NCBI GenBank assembly: GCA_021373255.1
Contig: JAJFTD010000076.1
Location: forward strand, 1-64,000
Source: a bacterium
GTDB taxonomy: Bacteria; Armatimonadota; UBA5829
Length of the DNA: 64,000 nt
Direction of reading: 5' to 3'
Position 1 is the first letter of the stretch. Each line of letters begins with the position of its first letter. Below are positions 51,493 through 61,242 of this stretch, piece after piece. The notes beneath the pieces were generated by a model. That model did no database searches. It saw only the letters and a list, made by a program, of their open reading frames with translations, and was not told the origin of the DNA. A program made the position numbers and the translations under genes.

Positions 51493-53121
51493 TTAAAGTG
51501 CTTTCCAGGATACAGTCCAGAAATATCGTGCATTGTGGCCATTTACTTTTTGAACTCCCACAACCCCCAGAGCAGTTACGTATGTATTTTCCTGTGGCAT
51601 CGGCCCAGGGAGACCGTTAAAGGCTTGCGCAGGTCGGCATCTTACGCCACTGATTGGCGCGCCTGAGGCATCTACACTGCCATCCCATAGGCCCGATCCG
51701 TCATCCAGGTAAAAGTAACCGCTATAGTTCCCGGTATTTGCCACGTATGTTACTCTGCCGAATATCTTCGCGTATAAACCGACGGTGTTCAGCCCTGTGC
51801 TTAGCGTATCCGGAGCGTTGTCTACAACAGCCGGCTGAGCGCCAAAGGCACCACCACAAACAGCTTTGTTATTAAGATAAAGGGGAGATGCTGCAGTATT
51901 GCCTTTTGAGATTATTGTCACTGAGCTATCAGGACCACTGGTATCAATAACACGCTCGCCATCCAAGGTCACTGCCCTACCCTGCACGCTTACTTTATAT
52001 CCGCGAAGGACACTTGCGGTTGATATCACTCGAACACCGGATGTTCTTTCCGGGTGCTCTATCGAAAACCCGATTATGGACCCGGTATCTCCCATGAACC
52101 TGGCTGTAACTACCAGGTCATCAATTTTCACCATTGAGTAGCTGGGAAGTGACTTGGCGTTGCTCATCCCAAGCGATGGAGTAGGACTAATGGGCGTGAA
52201 AACAATCTGGCGAGGAGAATTTATCTCTGTCGAGCTAATGGTCGCGAAAGTGCTTACATACTTCCCAGCATTTAGCTTATCTGGGCCGTTGAACCTCGCA
52301 ACCACACTTCCATCGTGAGCATAGACATCACCATCAACCTGATTGAATGCCAAAGACACCACTTTAGTCAGGCCACTGCCTGATAGGTCAATGAATTGAC
52401 CAATGAGTTGCCCTGGATTTTGGCCGTATGGCCCCTGATAGCGATTAGTGCCAACGTAGAGGTTGTTGTCAGGACCAAAAACTGCCATCCCTGTGGTGCC
52501 CGCAATGAAATCGCCTTTGAAAAGATTGGGCTGACTCGGGCCGCCCCATCGTTGGATAGTAAGCAGCATTCCGTCGGAAATATAAAGGTCACCATCAGGA
52601 CCGAATGTCATCGTGTATGGTCCATATAGAGGCCAGACTGAGTCGATCAAAGGCGACTGTGCAACAAATGGATCATCCGCTGCCGGACCGGATAAGTGGG
52701 CAATCTTTCGATGGCCGAAGTCTCCATCTACACACGTATATGAGACATATAAATCTCTGTCAGGACCGAATGCCATTGCGGAGATATAATCGTCAGGGTC
52801 GGCAGTGAATACAACGCCTTTCACAGCACCCGTCACGGTATTGTATCGCCTGACACATCCCCCAAATCCAGCGAACATTGCATATAGGTCACCATCGGGG
52901 CCGAATGCGAGCTGTGTGCCGGTGGGTTGGCCGTCGAGGGTCTTCACATAAGTTCCGGCAGAATTGAACCAGCCTACTCCGGGTCCCGACCAACTGGCGG
53001 CATACATATCAGCACAGACGGGAGAGGCAAGCATGACTATTGCCAGAATTACAGCAATACCAACCGCTGCTCCTGAATTATGGGGCATCCGTATTCGTCT
53101 CTTCAAGCCATAAATGGACAT
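51493..53121 (-). CDS. Secreted single beta-propeller protein with two OB-like domains
   Basis: The 542-residue product has a signal peptide (about 12-38). One propeller domain follows (about 38-325: LAFGPDGDLYAMF, MTFGPDGDLYISDG, GTNRYQGPYGQNPGQLIGQFIDLSGSG split by variable loops). Two C-terminal OB-like modules match the end of the triple-propeller protein (IIGFSIEHPERTSGVRVI, FYLDDGSG, ARYFWTVSWKAL). It lies between the two GH39-like genes with gaps of 17 and 39 nt, which shows co-transcription and suggests a shared glycan target. Confidence 0.76.
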   Translation of the reverse strand: MSIYGLKRRIRMPHNSGAAVGIAVILAIVMLASPVCADMYAASWSGPGVGWFNSAGTYVKTLDGQPTGTQLAFGPDGDLYAMFAGFGGCVRRYNTVTGAVKGVVFTADPDDYISAMAFGPDRDLYVSYTCVDGDFGHRKIAHLSGPAADDPFVAQSPLIDSVWPLYGPYTMTFGPDGDLYISDGMLLTIQRWGGPSQPNLFKGDFIAGTTGMAVFGPDNNLYVGTNRYQGPYGQNPGQLIGQFIDLSGSGLTKVVSLAFNQVDGDVYAHDGSVVARFNGPDKLNAGKYVSTFATISSTEINSPRQIVFTPISPTPSLGMSNAKSLPSYSMVKIDDLVVTARFMGDTGSIIGFSIEHPERTSGVRVISTASVLRGYKVSVQGRAVTLDGERVIDTSGPDSSVTIISKGNTAASPLYLNNKAVCGGAFGAQPAVVDNAPDTLSTGLNTVGLYAKIFGRVTYVANTGNYSGYFYLDDGSGLWDGSVDASGAPISGVRCRPAQAFNGLPGPMPQENTYVTALGVVGVQKVNGHNARYFWTVSWKAL

Positions 53122-53138
53122 CTTACATACCCCTGAGA

Positions 53139-55985
53139 TCAGTCAACTTTCTCCATCACCAATACTGTCACGCTGAATGAAGGCATACTGAGGTTCACAT
53201 GTACCACTCCATCAGTTACCTCATGGATCCCTGCATCCTCAGCTTTAGGTTCGGTTTCTGCGTTGATTCTTTCGACGATTGAAATATCCTTATCGCAGTC
53301 AGCTTGCGTGAGGTTCATTTGCTGCGCCAGATACCAGGAATTAGCTTTGGTTTCTGAGAGTTCGTATTTGGTAACCTTGAACTTCCGGCCCAACTCGCCC
53401 ACTTTTACAAGGACATCAACCGATGTTGTATACTTCGCCCTTGGGTCCACATCAAAACTGTAACAAAGCACCTTGATCTGGTTGCCTTTCATACTGGCGA
53501 GGACCCAAATCGGCTCTTTATCTGCATCTGCCTGCACTTCTTGCCCGCCATTGAGCATCGACATCAACTGAGCAGAACGACAGATAGGCTTAAATATGCC
53601 GTGATACGAGATGCATGTGTTCATACCTGCAAACTCCGGTACTTGATTACGCGGCTCATCGTATTTCAAATCTCCGTAGCTGGGATTTTCAAAGAAGAAC
53701 GTCACTGTCTTCAGCCCGAATTTCCATGCGAGGTAACCATAATGCATTGCGGCTATTGCGGTAACGTGATTTTCCCTTGCGGGGGTGATTGCGGCTATAG
53801 GTGGAACTCCATCCATACATATCGGAGAAAACTCGGTATCAAGCATATCCATCTTGTATCCGGTTACTTGCTCGTATCGCTTCACATAACTCAAATAGGT
53901 GAGAATATACTGCTCCGCGGGTCTCCAGCTCAGGTCAGACGCCCCGCCGCCCCAATAATTATGTATTGTCAGTGCTTCAAGCTTTGTGCCTCGCTTACCG
54001 TTGGCGTAGTTTATGCCGCTTGAACAGTGATCGATCATCTCCGGTGTCCATGACCCACCACTCGGGCCTGAGATGTATATGTCTGGAAGCGCGCGCCTGG
54101 CGCCTTCGATGGTATAGTCCTGGAACTTGAAGAATTCGTTCATGGCATCTTCGCGCTTGCCAGGCACTCCAATCCATTCCGGCTCAGTGCCGGGCTCGTT
54201 GCCGGTCTCGAACACCCACGTTCGTATCTCGTCCTTGCCGTAGGTATCAACCAGGAACTTGATAAATTGATAGTTCAGCTCTTCCCACTTTTTGTAGTCT
54301 TTCGGGGCATAATGGCGGTAGTCCCAAAGGCTCGCAGGATTTCCATGCAAGCCCAGATCATAAGGTATCCCATACAGGCCGATTATAGGCTTGCATCCAG
54401 ACGCTAGAATACTTTTGTCCAAGAGATACTTTATGCCTGAGAAGTCATAATGCGGATTTCCATCTTTATCTTCGATGTATGCCGGCTTTACAAGCTCGTT
54501 GCTCTCTGGGTAATATGTCCGCGCCGCATGATAACTCAGCTTCAGTGCTTTGTTGAATGGATAGACATATCCCTCAGGCGCGTGTAACTCTTCTTCTGTA
54601 GGCGCTACAGCACACATATACTGAGGGCTATAAACATCATGCATACGCACGTATTTGAACCCCAGGCGGCGTCTTTCTGAGAACCACTTTCCTGGTCCCT
54701 CTATATATTTGCCTGCTGTTCCGATCATCGGAGAATATGCGAGGTGTTCGCCCGCACTGTCAAATGCGCATAAGGGGTTATCGAATGTGCTCCTTTGTAC
54801 GGCACAGTTTACGTTTACAGTCGCATGAGCAGTATCTTTATCCCGCCTCGGCAGAGGCCTCAAGGTGGAGAGAACATTCACCTGCAGGTCATCGAAGTAA
54901 GCCACGCCTGTGGAGCCTTTATCCATCCCGAATTCCCATTGTGCGTAGCGTATCTTCTTTTTATTGATATCCTTGAGGTCAACTCTGTAGACTTTCCAGT
55001 CCAGCGTTCCCTTTTGTGATAAAACACTGCGCGTCTTCACAACCCTGCGCGCGTTATCATAAAGTACAAGTTTTGCGAATGCGCCTGAGCCTTTGCTCTT
55101 CACGCCAACGGTTTTCACAGCTATCTGCGCAGTGGCGTTATTTGAAGCTAGATATCCAGCGTAGGAGATAACGGTGCACTCACCTGCTATTTTCATTGAG
55201 GCTACGCCGTTATACTTGGTATCCTCAACACAGGTCATTCTGTTGTTATAAGTATCAAATAACGATTTGGGAGCTTTAATATCAAACCGGTTCGGCTTTG
55301 CGCCACCTACTGCGTATCGGACTTCAAACGACCCGTTTTCTATTACATTCAGCTTTGTGTCGACTGTTTTCTCAGGCAGTTTTTCTTTCCAAACACGGAA
55401 CTCATCGAACCAGATTTGCGAACCATCATAAGCCTGAACTAGAATGAATGGCCTCAGATATACTGTGGTGTCTTTGATAATCCAGGTTCGGGTGGCAACG
55501 GACCAATCCGTATTACCCTCTCCGTATTTGAGGTAGGTCTGCATGTCATACCAGTTACCGTTGCAGACTTTATTGGCGTCCACCTGTTCCAGTCCGCAAC
55601 CGACTCCGTATTTGTCGGGTATGAACTTCAAGTTCTTATACTTGCCCCATGCTGCTATATGGTAACTATAACCCGGCTCCACTTTTATAAGCTGATCATT
55701 GTACACTTTTACATCAGTCGAGCACCATAGGGATTGTTTGCCTGAGTATTTAGTATCCGTAACGACTTTGGCATTACCATAAGCTACAGTCCAGCCCGTT
55801 ATTTTTCCATCTTTGATAGGCTGCTCAAAGCCGGGGTTGCTTCCAGACATCAGATTTTCTGCGGTGTTCGTCTTCTTCACAGAAGCCGATGCACACACCG
55901 TCATAGAAAAGAGAATCAGCACAGCTAGAGCTATTGATGGACTCAATACGTTCACCGAGACTTTATGCTTCATCGCTACAGACAA
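53139..55985 (-). CDS. GH39-like secreted glycosidase with two carbohydrate-binding-like domains (copy A)
   Basis: The 948-residue protein starts with TTG six nt after GAGGAG; an ATG four codons later has poor spacing. A signal peptide (about 5-35) precedes two beta-sandwiches (about 45-200 and 212-370). The catalytic barrel has Glu597 in WVFETGNEPG and Glu718 in DMLDTEFSPI. It aligns with the gene at 48712 throughout, with an extra loop around 455-500. GH39 fits best; another clan-A family close to GH39 is possible. It probably acts outside the cytoplasm on xylose- or uronic-acid-containing glycans, which is an inference. Confidence 0.82.
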   Translation of the reverse strand: MSVAMKHKVSVNVLSPSIALAVLILFSMTVCASASVKKTNTAENLMSGSNPGFEQPIKDGKITGWTVAYGNAKVVTDTKYSGKQSLWCSTDVKVYNDQLIKVEPGYSYHIAAWGKYKNLKFIPDKYGVGCGLEQVDANKVCNGNWYDMQTYLKYGEGNTDWSVATRTWIIKDTTVYLRPFILVQAYDGSQIWFDEFRVWKEKLPEKTVDTKLNVIENGSFEVRYAVGGAKPNRFDIKAPKSLFDTYNNRMTCVEDTKYNGVASMKIAGECTVISYAGYLASNNATAQIAVKTVGVKSKGSGAFAKLVLYDNARRVVKTRSVLSQKGTLDWKVYRVDLKDINKKKIRYAQWEFGMDKGSTGVAYFDDLQVNVLSTLRPLPRRDKDTAHATVNVNCAVQRSTFDNPLCAFDSAGEHLAYSPMIGTAGKYIEGPGKWFSERRRLGFKYVRMHDVYSPQYMCAVAPTEEELHAPEGYVYPFNKALKLSYHAARTYYPESNELVKPAYIEDKDGNPHYDFSGIKYLLDKSILASGCKPIIGLYGIPYDLGLHGNPASLWDYRHYAPKDYKKWEELNYQFIKFLVDTYGKDEIRTWVFETGNEPGTEPEWIGVPGKREDAMNEFFKFQDYTIEGARRALPDIYISGPSGGSWTPEMIDHCSSGINYANGKRGTKLEALTIHNYWGGGASDLSWRPAEQYILTYLSYVKRYEQVTGYKMDMLDTEFSPICMDGVPPIAAITPARENHVTAIAAMHYGYLAWKFGLKTVTFFFENPSYGDLKYDEPRNQVPEFAGMNTCISYHGIFKPICRSAQLMSMLNGGQEVQADADKEPIWVLASMKGNQIKVLCYSFDVDPRAKYTTSVDVLVKVGELGRKFKVTKYELSETKANSWYLAQQMNLTQADCDKDISIVERINAETEPKAEDAGIHEVTDGVVHVNLSMPSFSVTVLVMEKVD

Positions 55986-56026
55986 CTTATACTCCTCTTA
56001 AGATGTGACAACAGAAAACGCGAGAT

Positions 56027-56791
56027 TTACCAGGGCATCAGGTAGGTGCTGAACATATAATCTCCACCATTACCCTTAATGGTCGATGCATTTACGAACT
56101 TAACGTGCCCATCCCAGAACGCTACGCTGAATCCACCTGTTTTGCGATGATCAACTAGGTTGTATCTGTCTTTATCACTGGTAGCAGAAAAATACTCGTT
56201 CCTGTCACTACCATGCCTGAGCTCATACTGATGCGCCCACCAGGGTCCCCATCCCCACCAGGGATTGATAACCTCACCCCACATTGCAGTACGATTAGTT
56301 GATTTTATTTTTGCGGTGACTCCACCAAGCAACTTCATCCACTCCGGCCTACCAGATTGGTAATAAGGGCGCAAACTTACACAACCGTTCCAACCATATC
56401 CACGACCCACAAACTGGTCAGGGGATGCTCCTCTCGGTACAGGATGCTTCAATCCCGAAGGGCATACGAAAACGCTTAAATACTGGCCATATGGCCTTCC
56501 TCTTGAATCAACTTCAGTGGAAATCACTTTTGCTTTAGTTATATACTTTCCAACCAATAACATAGCATCTTGCCCGAAGTTGCCATTGGCATCATCGATC
56601 ACAATGCGTCCGTTATTGTTGTCCACATACATGAGTGTCGCCTGTGCGATTTGCTTCATATTGGACTGGCACTGACTCTGGTAGGCGCTCTGACGGACAG
56701 ATACAAAAACTGGAAATAGAATTGCCGCCAGGATTGCAATTATGGCGATGACAACCAATAGCTCGATTAGTGTAAAGCCTCGTCTACTCAT
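56027..56791 (-). CDS. Prepilin-type N-terminal methylation protein (pseudopilin-like), first gene of the GH39 operon
   Basis: The ATG at 56789-56791 is chosen (GGG nine nt upstream), giving 254 residues; an ATG two codons earlier is possible. It opens [18 protein letters not shown] with the G/FTLIE cleavage site. Then comes a variable globular part with [10 protein letters not shown] (the H-x9-DG-like end). It shares its N-terminus and layout with the gene at 31712. It is the promoter-proximal gene of pseudopilin-GH39-propeller-GH39, so its export or assembly appears tied to the secreted glycosidases. Confidence 0.87.
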   Translation of the reverse strand: MSRRGFTLIELLVVIAIIAILAAILFPVFVSVRQSAYQSQCQSNMKQIAQATLMYVDNNNGRIVIDDANGNFGQDAMLLVGKYITKAKVISTEVDSRGRPYGQYLSVFVCPSGLKHPVPRGASPDQFVGRGYGWNGCVSLRPYYQSGRPEWMKLLGGVTAKIKSTNRTAMWGEVINPWWGWGPWWAHQYELRHGSDRNEYFSATSDKDRYNLVDHRKTGGFSVAFWDGHVKFVNASTIKGNGGDYMFSTYLMPW

Positions 56792-56907
56792 TTTCATTAA
56801 CCCTTTCAAAACACATGTCCCACCCAGTCTGTACTTGCGTAGGTTGCACTATATTAATATCGGATAAGCTGCTTTGATTTGGTCGCAGCAAAGCTCTTCA
56901 ATCAGAT

Positions 56908-56949
56908 TGTTCACGTGCACAGTGTAGCCCAGTATTCGGTCTCTGTCAA
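56908..56949 (-). promoter_or_regulatory. Promoter and LacI-type operator of the GH39 operon
   Basis: On the minus strand TTGACA (56944-56949) and TACACT (56921-56926) are spaced by 17 bp. The palindrome read from the plus strand as TGTTCACGTGCACA (56908-56921) abuts the -10. Confidence 0.75.
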
Positions 56950-57083
56950 TGGGTTATTCATGCATTTTTTCCAGAATCCGGTAAAACTGAAGTATCACAT
57001 CAGCGATCTATGTTCATTTATCTTATGCCACTAATAGACACTACAGCACCAACGAGAGATTGAAAGAACGCTTATCTCTCCTA

Positions 57084-57125
57084 TTGACAAAGCACAGCCT
57101 TTGAGGTAACCTGTTCACGTGAACA
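57084..57125 (+). promoter_or_regulatory. Promoter and LacI-type operator of the deacetylase-like / beta-mannosidase genes
   Basis: TTGACA (57084-57089) and TAACCT (57107-57112) are spaced by 17 bp; TGTTCACGTGAACA (57112-57125) starts at the last base of the -10. The 366-bp gap 56810-57175 holds this and the divergent promoter, with no gene. Confidence 0.77.
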
Positions 57126-57175
57126 CATTTGTTTTGAAATGCCACCTCTCACCAGCTTTTTAGGAGGACTTTTCT

Positions 57176-58765
57176 GTGTCAAACGCAAGTGGCCATAAAA
57201 CCGAAATATCACCACGTATTGTAAACCCAATTTTCTTTATTCGGGGCGTGGAACCGCGAGAACAGATCGATCTTCTAGAGCCGATTGTTAATGCAGTTGA
57301 GCTGTTGAATAAGCATAATCTACCTGCAACATTTCTTCTTCAATACGATGCACTTCAGAATGGCGAGTTTCTGAAACTCATAAATAAGTTGGATATACGT
57401 CCCGACATAGGTATATGGCTAGAGATTGTTCAGCCACTTGCGGAAAAGGCCGGGCTAGAGTGGCGCGGTCGATGGTCTTGGGATTATGAGTCACATGTCG
57501 ATATGCTTGTTGGTTATGCGCCAGATAAACGAAGAGAGATGATAGACATATTTATGGAGGAATTCAAAAGCGTGCTCGGCTATTACCCCAGATCAATTGG
57601 ATCTTGGGTTCTGGATGCTGTCACGCTTGATTACCTCGCTGAAAAGTATGGCGTCATTGCGGCATGTAACTGCAAAGATCAGTGTGGTACTGACGGTTAT
57701 ACGCTCTGGGGAGGCTACTGGAACCAGGCGTATTATCCAAGCCGATCCAATGCACTAATGCCCGCTCAAGATAAATCGCATCAGATTCCCATTCCGATAT
57801 TCCGCATGCTCGGAAGTGACCCTATTTACCAGTATGATCATAACCGCGGAGAATCGCAGCAGGGGGTTGTTAGCCTTGAACCTGTCTACCCTGGTGGTGG
57901 AGGATGCGATGAGTGGGTGGATTGGTTCTTCGGTACAAACTTCAAATCGCCTTGCCTCGCCTTTGCCTATACACAAGCAGGCCAAGAGAATTCTTTCGGC
58001 TGGGAGAAGATGAAGAAAGGGCTTATTTATCAACTCGGTGAGTTGGAAAGACTGCGCGACGAACACTTAGTCCGCGTTGAAACTCTTGCTGATTCGGGAG
58101 CATGGTTCAAGAATCAATTCGATCTCACACCCGCGACCGCTGTTACAGCACTCACGGATTGGAAAGATGAAAACCACAAAACCGTGTGGTATAACAGCCG
58201 ATTCTACCGGACTAATTTGTTTTGGGAAGATGATCAGTTCTGGATACGTGATATTCACCAATTCGATCAACGCTATCAGGAACGCTATCTCGAAGATACC
58301 TGCAAGGTGCCATTATCTATTTATGATACACTGCCGGTTATGGACGGTTATAACTGGAGCACGCGTGATGAGATTGCAGGGATTAGGGCAGTATCATTGG
58401 CTGATAGTGGTTGCAAACCACTGAGCGGCACTGCACCTGGTGTTGAGGAGAAGTCAGCAACAGACCTTGCAGTCTCTTGGCTTTTAACTTCTGGGGAAAG
58501 CCTGGAAGTTCTATGCAGGGAAGATAGCCTGGAAATATCTCTAAACATGGATAACTGGGCACTTGCAATGAGCTGGAGCAAGGATAAGCATATCGACTTG
58601 ACCGGTATAACAGATAAATCGCTATGCTATCAACATGAAGGATTTACTTATAAAGTAAACTGCTCTGTTGGCAGTATTAAACAGAATGGTGATCAATCGG
58701 TTCTGATATTGCCTGAGAACGGGCGGATCATCTTCAATATGAATTGTATGGCACAAGAGCAGTGA
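57176..58765 (+). CDS. Polysaccharide-deacetylase-fold-like protein of unknown function
   Basis: The 529-residue protein starts with GTG, seven nt after TAGGAGGA. The N-terminal half has LLNKHNLPATFLLQYDALQN and DIGIWLEI, similar in arrangement to NodB-type deacetylases or GH57-like barrels, and GSWVLDAVTLDYLAEKYGV. The C-terminal part (about 340-529) is beta-rich. The usual deacetylase HxxxH metal motif is not visible, so enzymatic activity is unproven. No signal peptide is seen. It is 24 nt upstream of the beta-mannosidase-like gene and under the same LacI-type operator. Confidence 0.55.
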   Translation: MSNASGHKTEISPRIVNPIFFIRGVEPREQIDLLEPIVNAVELLNKHNLPATFLLQYDALQNGEFLKLINKLDIRPDIGIWLEIVQPLAEKAGLEWRGRWSWDYESHVDMLVGYAPDKRREMIDIFMEEFKSVLGYYPRSIGSWVLDAVTLDYLAEKYGVIAACNCKDQCGTDGYTLWGGYWNQAYYPSRSNALMPAQDKSHQIPIPIFRMLGSDPIYQYDHNRGESQQGVVSLEPVYPGGGGCDEWVDWFFGTNFKSPCLAFAYTQAGQENSFGWEKMKKGLIYQLGELERLRDEHLVRVETLADSGAWFKNQFDLTPATAVTALTDWKDENHKTVWYNSRFYRTNLFWEDDQFWIRDIHQFDQRYQERYLEDTCKVPLSIYDTLPVMDGYNWSTRDEIAGIRAVSLADSGCKPLSGTAPGVEEKSATDLAVSWLLTSGESLEVLCREDSLEISLNMDNWALAMSWSKDKHIDLTGITDKSLCYQHEGFTYKVNCSVGSIKQNGDQSVLILPENGRIIFNMNCMAQEQ

Positions 58766-58789
58766 GAGTATCGGAGATAAGAGTTAGTC

Positions 58790-61186
58790 ATGTCTACAAT
58801 TACTGAGGAGATGGGGCTTGTATCCGGCGGAGTAGCCTCTTTAATAGACCTATCTAAAGGCAATTGGCGCTTGGGCGAAGGGGTTTCTCCCGATAGCTGG
58901 ATTCAAGCGCACGTACCGGGAAATATTCAGGATGATTTGTGGCGCGCAGGACTAAAGCCGGACCCTTATGTAGGCGATAACGCAAATGAGTATAGGGATA
59001 CTGAGAGCAAATTCTGGACCTATTCACTGCTTTTCGATGTGTCCCTAAATGATTGCCTGGCGGATTGGGATCTTGTCTTCGATGGTGTAGATTATAAAGC
59101 TGAGTTTTTCCTCAATAGTCATAGGCTGGGCATGCACGAGGGGATGTTCGGCGAAATTATTTTCCATGTGTCCAATTATCTGAGCGAAGGACAAAATGAA
59201 CTTCGCGTGATTATCCATCCGCTTGAACTTGCACCGCATGACAGCAGAGCCTTAACGGACGATTCTTCATTGCTCAGGAATGATGGTCGGTGGATGGTAA
59301 AGTCACTCATGAGCTTTTTATGGGATTTTGCCCCTCGTCTTGTTCCTACAGGTATCTGGAAAGAAGTGAAACTAGTCCCCAATCTGGGCGTGCGAATCTC
59401 AGCCCCCAGGATTGACTGCGATTTATCTGATGACTATACCCGAGCTGATCTTCGCTTTACAGCATGCATTGAATCTGCGTCAAACATTCCCCTAACCCTC
59501 GATCTGGAGCTTTATGAGGATGGACAGTCAAATACCCCTGTGATGGCTCTTTGCAAGGATCTGCATTTGCCTGTTGGTATAAGTGAGGTAACACTTACCG
59601 GAACGCTTGCAAATCCCAAACTGTGGTGGCCAAACGGTATGGGAGAGCCTTATCTTTATACCGCCTATATGACTGTGAGATCAAACGGGTCAGTTATTGA
59701 CACGATTCAATTCAGTGTTGGGATCAGATCGTTTGAGATAGTGCGCACCCCAAAAGATGCAAATGAACAGCAGCCTCTTCCCTCTGGAGCACTGAACAAC
59801 GAAACTATGTTCGTTGTTAATGGAAAGCCTGTTTATTATCGCGGAGCCAACTTCGTGCCGGCAGATATTCTTTTCGGCCGCATTGATGATGAGCGCATTG
59901 AAAATCAAATGCGGTTGGTTCAAGATTGCAACATCAACCTCCTTCGCGTATGGGGTGGAGGCATAGTCAATAGAGATAAGTTTTATGAATTGGCTGATAG
60001 CTACGGGATTATGATCTGGCAGGAGTTTCCGCTGGGCTGCGCGGACCATTCTGGGAACAAGCATTATCAGGACGTATTGTACGATGAAGCCAGTTCGATA
60101 GTGCGAAGGCTTCGCAAGCATCCATCGATCGTTATGTGGTGTGGCGGAAACGAACTTTTCCAACCTCATTCCGGTATGGGACCTCTTGATTCTCTGCTGA
60201 GAATGCTGAATGCGATATGTTATAATCTTGACCCGCAGCGAGTATTCCTTCCAAGCTCGCCTTACCCGGGAGCATATCATGGGCCTTATACATTCGATTG
60301 CTGCGGGCAGGATGATTCAACCGAACCGGTCGACTGGGTGCAGTTCTGTAACAATGCACCCGATGGCGCTTACAACGAATTTGGAGTTGCTGGGACAAAT
60401 CATTCTTCGGCGATACGTGAGTTTATTCCGAAAGATGAATTATGGCCGCCTGCTTGCGGTGGTAATTGGGAGTTTCACAAGGCTTTTGGAGCCTGGGGGG
60501 ATGGCGAATGCTGGCTGAATCCGCAGATGATCGAGAGTTATTTCGGGTCACTGGATGATCTTGATGATCTTTGCAGAGCCGGGCAATTTCTTCAGGCAAT
60601 AGGCATACAGTATCTTTGTGAGGAAATGCGCAGACGCTGGCCCGATGTTCCCGGGACAATGCCGTGGTGTTTTAACTACCCTTGGACGACTGCAGCCGGG
60701 AATTGTATAGTTGCTTATCCCGACGTGCCACTTCCTGCATATTATACGCTTCAAAAGGCATATCAATTGAAGAGTGTCTCGGCAAGATTAGAGCATTTCG
60801 TACTGCTGCCAGGCGAGACAACTAGCGTTCAAGTCTTTCTTTGCAACGATTCTCCAGAGCCTGTCGACGCAGGGAAAGTTACCATATCCATAGGTAGTGT
60901 TGACTGCGATTCTCGTTGGCATGAGATTGTCAGCGATGTGCCCGGAATCGCCGCATTGGGACGCTATTCAGCCGAGCCGATCTCTTTCACAGTTCCTGAG
61001 GACTTCTCGGGAGTGGTTCAAGTGTACTTGTCGTGGCAGCACGACAGTGTTTCCGTGGAGAATGAATACTGGATGGGCATTGGCAGCGAAAGTGTGGTTG
61101 CTTATAGAAATCCCTCACACGGCTTCCAGCGAATGCTTGATCTGTGGCGGCAAGACGCAGCTTCCCGGCTACAGGGGATGGAATAG
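58790..61186 (+). CDS. GH2-family beta-mannosidase-like enzyme
   Basis: The 798-residue cytoplasmic-type protein (no signal peptide) has the sugar-binding domain (NWRLGEG, AHVPGNIQDDLWRAGL, PYVGDN). An Ig-like domain ends in LWWPNGMGEPYLYTA, and the TIM barrel follows. RGANFVPADILFGR and LLRVWGGGIVNRDKFYELADSYGIMIWQEFPLGC are beta-mannosidase blocks. The acid/base is Glu455 in MWCGGNELFQ and the nucleophile is likely Glu530 in AYNEFGVAG. It probably cleaves oligosaccharides brought into the cell and follows the deacetylase-like gene in one operon. Confidence 0.88.
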   Translation: MSTITEEMGLVSGGVASLIDLSKGNWRLGEGVSPDSWIQAHVPGNIQDDLWRAGLKPDPYVGDNANEYRDTESKFWTYSLLFDVSLNDCLADWDLVFDGVDYKAEFFLNSHRLGMHEGMFGEIIFHVSNYLSEGQNELRVIIHPLELAPHDSRALTDDSSLLRNDGRWMVKSLMSFLWDFAPRLVPTGIWKEVKLVPNLGVRISAPRIDCDLSDDYTRADLRFTACIESASNIPLTLDLELYEDGQSNTPVMALCKDLHLPVGISEVTLTGTLANPKLWWPNGMGEPYLYTAYMTVRSNGSVIDTIQFSVGIRSFEIVRTPKDANEQQPLPSGALNNETMFVVNGKPVYYRGANFVPADILFGRIDDERIENQMRLVQDCNINLLRVWGGGIVNRDKFYELADSYGIMIWQEFPLGCADHSGNKHYQDVLYDEASSIVRRLRKHPSIVMWCGGNELFQPHSGMGPLDSLLRMLNAICYNLDPQRVFLPSSPYPGAYHGPYTFDCCGQDDSTEPVDWVQFCNNAPDGAYNEFGVAGTNHSSAIREFIPKDELWPPACGGNWEFHKAFGAWGDGECWLNPQMIESYFGSLDDLDDLCRAGQFLQAIGIQYLCEEMRRRWPDVPGTMPWCFNYPWTTAAGNCIVAYPDVPLPAYYTLQKAYQLKSVSARLEHFVLLPGETTSVQVFLCNDSPEPVDAGKVTISIGSVDCDSRWHEIVSDVPGIAALGRYSAEPISFTVPEDFSGVVQVYLSWQHDSVSVENEYWMGIGSESVVAYRNPSHGFQRMLDLWRQDAASRLQGME

Positions 61187-61192
61187 TTCTAA

Positions 61193-61230
61193 TTAACCAG
61201 GTGAGACTTAATCAAGCCCCACCTGGTTAA
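61193..61230. terminator. Inverted repeat between convergent genes
   Basis: TTAACCAGGTG (61193-61203) pairs with CACCTGGTTAA (61220-61230) between the stop of the beta-mannosidase-like gene and the stop of the Gfo/Idh/MocA gene. It can serve both strands. Confidence 0.7.
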
Positions 61231-61242
61231 GTCACTAAGTAA

